From an uncultured Acidobacteriota bacterium (GTDB lineage Bacteria > Acidobacteriota > CAIWXX01), in NCBI GenBank assembly GCA_903916735.1, contig CAIWXX010000119.1:1-34548 (forward strand): DNA of 34,548 bases, written 5' to 3'. The notes under the pieces were generated by a model. That model did no database searches. It was not told the origin of the DNA and saw only the letters and a list, made by a program, of their open reading frames with translations. Position 1 is the first letter of the stretch. Each line of letters starts with the position of its first letter. This document shows, piece after piece, positions 7,374-14,597 of this stretch. A program made the position numbers and the translations under genes.

Positions 7374-7551
7374 CTGCCATTGCCTTCGGTTCTGGATCAG
7401 ATGTCAAGAAAAAGTCGAAGATTAAGACGTGGGCTGCCTCTCCCGACGAATAATCGGTCACGTGCGAATGCGAAGCGGCAACTCCCGTCGCCAAGAACAC
7501 GCAACCAGCCAGCAGCGCCACGGCCGTGTGTCGAATATTCGTCGAGCTAAT
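7348..7551 (-). pseudogene. Signal-peptide ORF lacking a normal start codon, running into the RAYT remnant
   Basis: After an AGGAGG at 7559-7564 comes a frame starting with ATT (seven bases on). It reads SSTNIRHTAVALLAGCVF then LATGVAASHS, a good signal peptide, and continues HVTDYSSGEAAHVLIFDFFL to TGA at 7348. There is no ATG, GTG or TTG in the frame at that position. The ORF overlaps the start of the RAYT remnant by about 25 bases. I read it as a secreted-protein gene whose start has mutated and whose 3-prime part was replaced. An ATT start is possible but rare. Confidence 0.3.
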
Positions 7552-7600
7552 GTTGCATCCTCCTTGCGGCCCCCAGCCTGGCAGCGCGACGGTTATTCCT

Positions 7601-8755
7601 TCACCAGTTGTTGCTGATGACGATGCGCTCTTTCAGGCGGGCTGGCTTGGGCACCACGGGCTCACCCTCATAAAACTCCTGCGGAGGCGGCGGTAGCGCT
7701 CGTCCAAATCCGCGGACCACCATCCTCCCGCTAGCATATATGTCCAGGATTGAATACCCATAGTAGACGCCGCCGGCCGGCTGCCAAGAGGAGTCCAACG
7801 GAGCGCCCGCATTACCCGCGATAATCTGCCACACACCTCTGCCGTGTTGAAGCCGGAAAGCCTCCCACGAATGCGCGTGACAACAGAGATAGACTTTCAC
7901 TTTCTTGTTGCCCCGGAGGTCTGCGGAGAGTCGTGATGCGAATGGATGCGCCGCGTCATTCAGAATGCCCGTCTCCTCAGGGGAGTTGTCGTATGCCGGT
8001 GCCTCGATGAATCGGTGTCCGATCACGATGATTGCGGAGATCCCGCGGTTTTTCTTCGCAGCCGCGAGGTCCCGCTCCACCCAGTTGATCGGAATCCAGC
8101 CCGTATATGGCAGATGAGTAGACGGATCGATTTCGGTAGACAGTGTGTCCGTGTTGATCACAACGAAGTGAATGCCCTTCAGATTGAACGAGAACGTCAT
8201 GTTGCTCTCGTCGCGCACGAGCTTGTCGGGATTTGATCCGCCATGCTTTGGCCCGTTCCCCGCGCAATGATCGTAGCCATACCGGGCGATCCAAGCGAGC
8301 CACACATCGTAAGCATATGCATACGGCTCTGAAGCAAATGTTTGGAAGTTGAAGACGTCAGTCTCATGGTTGCCCGCTATCGGCAGGAGTTGCATGCCTT
8401 GGGGATGGCTGAACGACCTGTAGTACTGCTGCCAGCCTTCCAGCTGCAGTGACATGGCGTGGCCCTCATCAGGCAATAGACCCACGACCATGTCGCCCAG
8501 GAAAAAGAACAACCTGGGTCGAATCGGCTGATTCGTGATATCCATCAGAGTCTGGCGTAGCTGGGGAATGTTGGCTGAGCTGGGATTCTGGTCCTTGGTT
8601 TCCAGCCATGGGTCGAGCCCGATCTGGCTGTCGCCGGTGAAAGCAATGGAGAGCTTGAGTGGAGCCTGCCCGGCTCGCGCAAGGCCCGGCGTCGTGCTGA
8701 GGCAAATCAGCAAAACGAGCATTGTGCCTGTGAGCGCATTCAGTTTGGATCGCAT
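7601..8755 (-). CDS. Secreted calcineurin-like metallophosphoesterase
   Basis: This 384-residue protein has a signal peptide (MRSKLNALTGTMLVLLICL, cleavage near ARA at residue 28). The dinuclear-metal phosphoesterase motifs appear in order: TGDSQIG (Asp42), FFLGDMV (Asp88), IAGNHETD (Asn129, His130), VIGHRF and CHAH in the C-terminal part, the last a variant of the usual GHxH. Such enzymes hydrolyse phosphomono- or diesters; the substrate cannot be told. The ATG at 8755 has AAAGGA seven to eight bases upstream. The frame stays open upstream into the flavoprotein remnant, giving an artificial 589-codon ORF, but signal peptide and ribosome-binding site place the start here. The gene is intact. 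Confidence 0.85.
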   Translation of the reverse strand: MRSKLNALTGTMLVLLICLSTTPGLARAGQAPLKLSIAFTGDSQIGLDPWLETKDQNPSSANIPQLRQTLMDITNQPIRPRLFFFLGDMVVGLLPDEGHAMSLQLEGWQQYYRSFSHPQGMQLLPIAGNHETDVFNFQTFASEPYAYAYDVWLAWIARYGYDHCAGNGPKHGGSNPDKLVRDESNMTFSFNLKGIHFVVINTDTLSTEIDPSTHLPYTGWIPINWVERDLAAAKKNRGISAIIVIGHRFIEAPAYDNSPEETGILNDAAHPFASRLSADLRGNKKVKVYLCCHAHSWEAFRLQHGRGVWQIIAGNAGAPLDSSWQPAGGVYYGYSILDIYASGRMVVRGFGRALPPPPQEFYEGEPVVPKPARLKERIVISNNW

Positions 8756-8814
8756 CGTGAAATTCCTTTCCCGCAGAATAATTGCCGCCCCATCTGCGAG
8801 ATGGATGATATCAG

Positions 8815-9536
8815 GCCCACGTTGTCTTGCACAGTTCAGTCGCAGACCGAAGTACGGCCAGAGTGAGGAGATGATTGTCTTCAACTTCGGATTCCTGATC
8901 CGGGCATCCACCATATTTCCCCACGTCGCGCCGTAGGTTTTGTAGAGGTACGTGTATTCGACTGGAAACGTGCTCATGTCAATCTGACCTTTGGCGCTGG
9001 AGATCTTACCAACATCGGACGCCACTCCCTGCATGTCGCCGAAAATACCATCGATGCCTTCCGCCTCCTTGGGGAAGAGCTCCTTGAGAATGCCGATATA
9101 CTGCGGTAGATTCTTCTGCGGCACCCGGATATCGTGCTCAGGATAGATCACACGGTACAGATGAGGAGGCGACACGAACTCCACGTCGCTGATCTCGGGG
9201 AAACCGGGAATGAGGTTCGGGATTCCGTTCCGCTCGCCGATCGTGGTTGAGTGGAGCGAAACATCGAACGTAAAATCGTTCCTCGTAAAGGTTGTCGCGT
9301 AGCCGCCGGGTTTGGTGTGTTGTTCCAGGACAAGTGGCTTAAATCCCTGCCGAGCGAAGGCCGCCCCCACAGCTCAGGCCTCCCAGCCCGGCACCGATGA
9401 TGATGGCATCGTACCCACCTGTCCGTCCCTGGGTCAGCGAACCGTGTGGCAACGCATCCCAGTCGAGCAAATTCATCGAAAAGATGCCCGCGACGGACTT
9501 GAGAAAATCTCTGCGGTTAAAATCATCGATCGACAT
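8815..9536 (-). pseudogene. Tat-exported FAD-dependent oxidoreductase remnant (phytoene-desaturase/retinol-reductase type)
   Basis: Starting at ATG 9536 (GGGAG five bases upstream) the frame gives a Tat signal peptide (NRRDFLKSVAG) and the dinucleotide-binding motif YDAIIIGAGLGGLSCG. At the C5 run 9364-9368 (G5 on the coding strand) the frame breaks. Removing one base joins it to AAFARQGFKPLVLEQHTKPG and GGYATTFTRNDFTFD, the typical second part of an FAD Rossmann domain. Homology continues to about ISSLWPYFGL near 8830 and then stops; relatives are usually about 500 residues or longer, so the substrate-binding half is gone. The end runs straight into the promoter region of the phosphoesterase gene. 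The single-base shift may be an error, but the truncation is not. Confidence 0.7.
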
Positions 9537-9651
9537 GGTTACTCCCTTTAGGCCGCCGTCAAGCGCCGGCCTGGACTTTGTCGGCTTCAATCGCTTGCTA
9601 GACCGCAACGCGCACACCCCGCCTGCCATTCCGGGACGCCGCAACCGTCCA

Positions 9652-10146
9652 TCATTTGGTCATATGATAAACACGCGCAAGCCGTATGTGCCATTGCGAA
9701 TCCGTGCGTACCCCCAAGCCCACGCCAGAGTAGTGGAAGAGGGGAGTTTGGGTGTTGCCCGTCTTGGAGTCGGTTCCTACTATGTCCACTTCGAAATCCA
9801 CAGCCAACAACCCGGGAAGGATCACATCAAGCGCGCGAAGTGTTGTCACGTGTCGTATCTCAGGCGTGAGAGTTTGAAATCTCCCCGCAAAAACTTGCCG
9901 GATTTCATCACGCCCCCGCATCCTGATTCCCTCAACTGGAAATTCGAAACTCGCTTCCTGCACGAATATGGCGCTGAACCGGGCCGCGTCGCGAGCGTCG
10001 TACGCCGCGTCGAGCTCATGCAACAAGGCTGTGGCCGCCTCCCATTCAGCCGATGTGGTGCACTGGGCCTGCGTGACGGCAGGGTTGGGAGACGTCATGA
10101 GCATTGGATATCCGAGAACGAAGAGTAAACAAAACAGCACGGGCAT
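9652..10146 (-). CDS. Exported SnoaL-like / NTF2-fold protein
   Basis: The 164-residue product has an N-terminal signal peptide (MPVLFCLLFVLGYPMLM, cleavage around AQA, residue 27). The NTF2-like pattern is clear: EWEAATALLHELDAAYDARD (helix), FSAIFVQEASFEFP, RMRGRDEIRQVFAGRFQTL, HVTTLRALDVILPGLLAVDF, and a last strand with SQWHIRLARVYHM. It resembles the SgcJ/EcaC and DUF4440-type families, which include isomerases, cyclases and many binding proteins, so substrate and activity are unknown. The start has GAGGAGGT five bases upstream. A half-match to the operator motif (CTAA...TTAG, 10187-10201) lies about 40 bases upstream. It lies upstream of the flavoprotein remnant and may once have been co-transcribed with it. 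Confidence 0.75.
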   Translation of the reverse strand: MPVLFCLLFVLGYPMLMTSPNPAVTQAQCTTSAEWEAATALLHELDAAYDARDAARFSAIFVQEASFEFPVEGIRMRGRDEIRQVFAGRFQTLTPEIRHVTTLRALDVILPGLLAVDFEVDIVGTDSKTGNTQTPLFHYSGVGLGVRTDSQWHIRLARVYHMTK

Positions 10147-10223
10147 TACTACCTCCTCGGCTCCTCCAATATCGTGAGCCTGCGGTCTAACTAATGCTTA
10201 GATTGTTTCCACATAAACCCAGT

Positions 10224-10322
10224 TTCTTGTGTTTCCTTTCAGATCATATGCTGCGTAAAAAAACCGCGTCAACAATTTGTGGATATGACCAGAAGATAGC
10301 CTCCGTCCGCTATCTGCCCGAT
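10224..10322. repeat. Diverged direct repeat, copy 2 (partner 147-243)
   Basis: It matches 147-243 over its whole length at about 85 percent by eye, covering the end of the DGGY-repeat frame and about 45 bases after its stop codon. Copy 2 continues upstream into more repeat-protein sequence that copy 1 lacks. Confidence 0.7.
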
Positions 10323-10430
10323 CGACACGACGCTATCGGCCGGGCTGCCCCCGAGTGTCTTCTGCCAGATGACCTTGCCTTGGGCGTCGAGCCGAATGCA
10401 CCAGGCGGCAGTTCCGCAATGGGATCGCAT
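10269..10430 (-). pseudogene. C-terminal remnant of an exported LGGS/DGGY-repeat protein
   Basis: This 53-codon frame reads WCIRLDAQGKVIWQKTLGG, SPADSVVSIGQ, IADGGYLLVISTNC and stop. The WLIKLD-G-I-W-K-LGGS-D-SI-Q-DGGY pattern is the hallmark of tandem blade repeats in secreted bacterial proteins. Only one repeat is left, with no signal peptide or ribosome-binding site in front. From 10431 to 10561 I see nothing further. The lost upstream part probably resembled the parent of the 190-306 fusion. Confidence 0.6.
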
Positions 10431-10561
10431 ATGGCAGAGTAACAACAGAACCGCCGCACAACCTGCTGCTTGGATGGGAAACGAGAAAAATCAAATTTTC
10501 ACTTTAATCCCCGTTGAAATGTAAGCATACTTCATGGGAATTTCTTATTCCTTCACGCAAC

Positions 10562-12313
10562 TCACTTCACCGTGAAAGTGAATGCATTGCTTGTGACGCC
10601 ATTGACCAGAACCGTAACGGCGCACGTCCCTTTCCTCACTTTCGGAATCGTCACCTTCAGGCTCGTCGTCTTTACCTTGCTGATGTTCTTGACCTTCTTC
10701 GTGCCGAAGTAGACGACATCTTTCTTCTTGTCGGTTGAGAAACCGGTTCCGTAAATTGTCGCTGACGATCCTGCCTTGCTCGTCTTGGACTTGATGCTGG
10801 TGATCGTCGGGCCCGAGATGGTTGAGCCGGTGACGGTGATCGTGGCCGTCACGCTGTCGGCGCCGGCGAGGTTGCAGCCGTTTGTGACGCGCGCCCAGTA
10901 ACTGGTTGTGGAGAACAAGGCGGGCGTCGTGAAGCTATAAGAATCGGCGCTGGCCGGTGAGTGCGTGTCGCCGCTCGGGCCCTGATACCATTGATCTGTG
11001 AAAGGCGCGGTGCCACCTGCAATAACCGTCAATGTCGCTGTTTGCCCGCTGCTGATCGTCTGGCTTTGCGGCTGTATGACGATCGAGGCGGCTGTGCAGG
11101 CATCAGATACTCCAATCTGCCCGGTTTTCACACATGGTGTCCCCTCGACTGTGGCCGTCACCGTCCAGGTGAATGTGCCTGCATGAGAGTAGCTGTGATG
11201 AGCGTTCGACTGGAATGCGTGCAGACTGCCGTCACCGAAGTCCCAATCCCACATAATGGGTATGGACTTGACCAGCCGGAAGCCGAGAGACGGATATGAT
11301 GATACATCCGGGTACGTATAGCCGCGTGAGGCTGATCGACAAGCGCTGGGGTTGTTGGCGTAGTGACCTCCGCGAGCGATGCGGAAGGTGCCGGATGCAG
11401 GACCTGTGTAGTCAGTGACCGTGCCGGAGGGATAGCCGCTTTGCCAATCCCAGCACCATTCATCTGCGTTTCCGTGCACGTCTCTCAGATTCCATGGATT
11501 AGAGGATAGCGTTCCGACCTCGTGTGTCGTGCCACTGCTATTCCCACAGTACCATGCGACCCCCATCAGACTAAATAGAGCCGTGGTACATGAACTGCAG
11601 GTGGAGCTGCCATAATACTGTTCATTCACTGAGAACGGACCGGTTGTGCCCGCGCGTGCAAAGTACTCCCACTCGCCTTCCGTCGGCAGGCGATAACCAT
11701 CGGCCGTCATATCGAGGTAGATGGTATTGTTATTGTTGTAGTTGCTCGAATCGATGGGAGTCGTCTTGGTGCTATTGGTGTAGTAGCAACGATTAAATCC
11801 CCGCTGCACCGAAAGCAGGTTTGCGAACAACACCGCCTCGTACCAGCTGACCGACTCCACTGGATTGGCCGGCCATGGGTGACTAAAGCTCTTTGCGGGC
11901 AGCGTCGGCTGCAGGAATCGGAGGTTATCCCACGATGCCTGAGAAACCTCGGTTTCCATGACTGCCAGGTTGCGTGTGAGGATGTGCGTGAACTGTGATT
12001 CGTCGGCGCCGCTGTTGCGGCACGCCTCACCGGATGGCGAGCCTTGCCTGAAGCCGCCGGGACCGGTCGCGGGGGCGATGTAGAGACTGCCGACAATAGA
12101 GTCATTCCCGAAGAAGGTCCCGGGCGCAATGGAGAACATCCCATCGAACGGCACTGGCAGGCCCGTTTGGGCGTTTGCAGGCACGTTGGCGTTGCAGCCT
12201 GTCGCGGCCGATTGGATATTGCCGGACTGAGCCGGTTCCACTTGTCCGGCTGCAATCGGCGTGAGTGCATAACACATCGCCATGGCACAGGCGAGAATAA
12301 GTGCGCGTTTCAT
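10562..12313 (-). CDS. Secreted SUMF1-fold (FGE-like) protein with PKD, Ig and IPT/TIG domains
   Basis: This 583-residue protein starts at MKRALILACAMAM (AAGGAG ten bases upstream) with a 24-residue signal peptide. Residues about 40-330 are a formylglycine-generating-enzyme/SUMF1 fold: MFSIAPGTFF, NPVESVSWYEAVLFANLL, YRLPTEGEWEYFARAG, WNLRDVHGNADEWCWDW, ARGGHYANN, and the closing LGFRLVK. The two redox cysteines of true FGEs are not in place: GGHYANNPSACRSASR has one cysteine in a shifted position. A binding or structural role is therefore more likely than sulfatase activation. Then follow a PKD domain (WDWDFGDGS), an Ig-like domain (IVIQPQSQTISSGQTATL) and an IPT/TIG domain that matches the end of the RCC1 protein almost residue for residue. 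Confidence 0.85.
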   Translation of the reverse strand: MKRALILACAMAMCYALTPIAAGQVEPAQSGNIQSAATGCNANVPANAQTGLPVPFDGMFSIAPGTFFGNDSIVGSLYIAPATGPGGFRQGSPSGEACRNSGADESQFTHILTRNLAVMETEVSQASWDNLRFLQPTLPAKSFSHPWPANPVESVSWYEAVLFANLLSVQRGFNRCYYTNSTKTTPIDSSNYNNNNTIYLDMTADGYRLPTEGEWEYFARAGTTGPFSVNEQYYGSSTCSSCTTALFSLMGVAWYCGNSSGTTHEVGTLSSNPWNLRDVHGNADEWCWDWQSGYPSGTVTDYTGPASGTFRIARGGHYANNPSACRSASRGYTYPDVSSYPSLGFRLVKSIPIMWDWDFGDGSLHAFQSNAHHSYSHAGTFTWTVTATVEGTPCVKTGQIGVSDACTAASIVIQPQSQTISSGQTATLTVIAGGTAPFTDQWYQGPSGDTHSPASADSYSFTTPALFSTTSYWARVTNGCNLAGADSVTATITVTGSTISGPTITSIKSKTSKAGSSATIYGTGFSTDKKKDVVYFGTKKVKNISKVKTTSLKVTIPKVRKGTCAVTVLVNGVTSNAFTFTVK

Positions 12314-12473
12314 CTTGATTGCTCTCCTTCGTTGTTTGTTGCGAATCATCATCTCAGGTTCAGGTTCTACCCTTTGAACCTGCATATGCGTCATCTCATG
12401 CATTTCTTTCTGTCACCAAATAGAACGTGCGAAGAGCGAAATTTTCACAAAGGGAGTTTTTTTAGAAATTTCC

Positions 12474-12764
12474 GGGAGAGGTTAGGGAGCCATCGTTGTC
12501 GAAGCTATCTTGTTTGGTTGCGCCTATGCCGCATCAGTGTGTTACCGGTGAAATCTGGGCACAAAATGGCAAAAGCTGAGATCAGGCAGAGCAGTGAATT
12601 CTTCTCAGGAAGCCAGGAAGGGAGGAATGCAGGAATGGCTTATGAAACCACCGCTAGTAGAAATAAAAATCCGTTCCTGCCTTCATTTCTTCCTGAATTC
12701 CTGAGAGGTTCGGGTGCGATCGTAGCCGAAGCCCCCTTGTTTGGTTGTGGCTATACGGCGTTAG
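12474..12764. repeat. Composite repeat: large imperfect hairpin flanked by direct repeats
   Basis: Two 37-38-base arms (12602-12638 and 12671-12708) are inverted copies of each other at roughly 75 percent, around a 32-base loop. They are rich in AGGAAG and CTTCCT. A 64-base direct repeat (12474-12537 and 12701-12764) at about 70 percent flanks or overlaps them. No transposase or long ORF lies inside. The symmetry suggests a non-autonomous element or structured RNA. Nothing else is seen between 12314 and 12888. Confidence 0.5.
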
Positions 12765-12888
12765 GTTTCAAGACACTGATTTTCATGCCTCGTGGCGTCG
12801 CCTGTGGTATGGTCATCCATTAGCAAGTGATCGGAAATGTACTCCGAGTTACAAGATTGCCGGCTTGTGCGCCAGTGGCTATATCGTG

Positions 12889-13683
12889 TCAAGGGATGAT
12901 CGCGAATTGGTATTCCTGATGCAGTTTTTCTTGACCGTCCTTGTACCCGGTGACGATCACAGTCATCGGGCCCGGATGAATGGATGATCCTGGAATGGCA
13001 AGTGAAAAGCCGCCGAAGGATTTGGACGGTCGGAGCTCATCCACGGTCCAGAGAATCCGGCCCGATCCATCTCTGAGAGTAGCCTGGAAGTGTTGGAGGC
13101 TTTGAAGATCGGTCATGGTAGCAAGCTGCAAGAGTATGAGCGGATTGGAAGCACTCGCTTCAGGCACTCGGCCTTCGGAGCGTACAGCCCCGAAGAGGGT
13201 CAGTATTTGTATGTCGCTGATTGGCTGATTGATTTCTCCGGTGTTGATTCGCAATCTGCGGTTCTCGACGAGTCCGAGCCATGCGGGATAGAGGAGCAGT
13301 AGGATCGAGGCGGCTGCGCCGAGAGCCGCCCAAGAAGGAATGGAAAATTGTTTGTGCCACCATCGGTCAATTTTTGCTTTCTCCCTTGCCGGCGGGACTG
13401 TCGCGAAGATTCGTCTCTTCACCGCTTCGCTCACCTCGGGAATCTCATTCTCAGGAAGGCCGGCAACTTCGCTCATCAAACACGCAATGTGTCGTTCTTC
13501 CAGCATAACCCCCTGGCACTTCCCACAAAGGCCGGCATGCCGTGCGATACTCGCCATGGCATCCTCTCTGAGATTCCCATGTACGAAGGACAGGAGAGTC
13601 ATCTCATCAGGACAGGGCCCGGCTTCGGCGGAAATCTGCTGTGCAAGCCAACTTTCCAGTTCGTCGATTTCTTGATCACTCAT
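12889..13683 (-). CDS. Membrane anti-sigma factor with zinc-binding (ZAS-like) N-terminus
   Basis: The 264-residue product starts four bases before the end of the sigma gene (ATGA overlap), so the two are translationally coupled. The N-terminus carries the zinc anti-sigma signature: His49-x3-Cys53-x2-Cys56 (HAGLCGKC), preceded by an acidic helix. A single transmembrane helix spans about residues 115-138 (IPSWAALGAAASILLLLYP). The C-terminal periplasmic part (about 140-264) is beta-rich (LQHFQATLRDGSGRILW, MTVIVTGYKDGQEKLHQEY). Such proteins sequester their ECF sigma factor at the membrane until a signal triggers release, often by proteolysis. The signal here is unknown. Confidence 0.85.
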   Translation of the reverse strand: MSDQEIDELESWLAQQISAEAGPCPDEMTLLSFVHGNLREDAMASIARHAGLCGKCQGVMLEERHIACLMSEVAGLPENEIPEVSEAVKRRIFATVPPAREKAKIDRWWHKQFSIPSWAALGAAASILLLLYPAWLGLVENRRLRINTGEINQPISDIQILTLFGAVRSEGRVPEASASNPLILLQLATMTDLQSLQHFQATLRDGSGRILWTVDELRPSKSFGGFSLAIPGSSIHPGPMTVIVTGYKDGQEKLHQEYQFAIIP

Positions 13684-14282
13684 TCCGGCCGCTCCTCTTC
13701 GCTTGCAGAACCAAACTTCTTCCGCAGCTCACGCATGGCATTCTGGATGTGACTCCTGACCTGATCCGGCTCGGTATTTGTCAGCTCGCTGATCTCTTGA
13801 TACGAATTGCCGGATAGTTTCAGCAAAATGCATGTCCTCCGATTCTCTTCCATCGACTCGATGTGCACGCGTATCTCCTGCCAGCACGCGTGCGTCTCTC
13901 GTTTGGAAAGTGGAAGGTCACCCTGTTTGACGGCCATTCCTTGCCGTTCGCGCAACTGCTCTTCGTAGTAAAGCCACCTGACACGGTCCTTGCGTTTCTG
14001 ATCCCGGTAAAGGTTGGCGCAAATGGTGCACAGCCATGGGAAGATGTCACCATCAAGTTCTCTTCCTCCAGCAAGCGCGGACATAGTTTTTAGCATGGTC
14101 TCTGAAAGGAGATCCTCCGCCAGACTCTTCTCACGCGCAAGACGCAGGGCAAAGGCAAAGACACGTCGCGAGTATTTCTCATAGACCCACAGAAATCGCT
14201 CACGTACGGGATCGCGCCGTGCGATTCCGGGAACCGATGATCGCTCCAAACTCTCTTCATCCATAAGAATAACGTCCGACAC
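13680..14282 (-). CDS. ECF-type RNA polymerase sigma factor
   Basis: The 200-residue protein shows sigma-70 region 2 at about residues 27-95 (FLWVYEKYSRRVFAFALRLA, AEDLLSETMLKTM, FPWLCTICANLYRDQKRK) and region 4 at about 135-190 (MEENRRTCILLKLSGNSYQE, ISELTNTEPDQVRSHIQNAM). There is no region 1 or 3, as expected for ECF factors. GTG at 14282 gives the longest form; the ATG at 14264 (MDEESLER) is an alternative. Neither has a clear Shine-Dalgarno. The promoter at 14356-14384 supports either. The gene overlaps the anti-sigma gene and is divergent from the PDZ-TPR-CHAT gene, a likely target. Confidence 0.88.
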   Translation of the reverse strand: MSDVILMDEESLERSSVPGIARRDPVRERFLWVYEKYSRRVFAFALRLAREKSLAEDLLSETMLKTMSALAGGRELDGDIFPWLCTICANLYRDQKRKDRVRWLYYEEQLRERQGMAVKQGDLPLSKRETHACWQEIRVHIESMEENRRTCILLKLSGNSYQEISELTNTEPDQVRSHIQNAMRELRKKFGSASEEERPE

Positions 14283-14355
14283 GCCAATTACTCACACGCA
14301 GGAAATCAGGTGAGCTTCGATTTCATAGGAGGCAAAACAATCCACCTCAATTCTG

Positions 14356-14384
14356 CTTATAGCTCCACACATCCGCTTTGTCAA
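14356..14384 (-). promoter_or_regulatory. Sigma-70-type promoter for the sigma/anti-sigma operon
   Basis: On the minus strand TTGACA (14379-14384) and TATAAG (14356-14361) are 17 bases apart, close to consensus. The start site would be near 14349, leaving a leader of about 70-85 bases. This suggests housekeeping transcription rather than ECF autoregulation. For the plus-strand gene I could not pick a convincing promoter between 14385 and 14597. Confidence 0.65.
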
Positions 14385-14597
14385 TGCACGGGGGCATCGT
14401 TAGCGGGCCTCACGGATTTACCGGCGTCCGTTCAGACACAGGGTCTATTTTGCGCCGGCGTCATGATACACTGACACGAAAGAGCCCGGCATTCCTTGTG
14501 CCCGGCAATAGAAGGGCACGGACTTGCATGGTTCGTGCGCGAGGGTACCGATCATGATAGGCTTGTCGAGTCATCGGCAAGTTTGGGAGTTGAGAGA

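Noticed and set aside
7601-9370. Single 589-codon oxidoreductase-phosphoesterase fusion
   Set aside because: The flavoprotein part is truncated and the phosphoesterase has its own ribosome-binding site and signal peptide at 8755.
12602-12708. Rho-independent terminator
   Set aside because: Arms are far too long and imperfect and no T-run follows on either strand.
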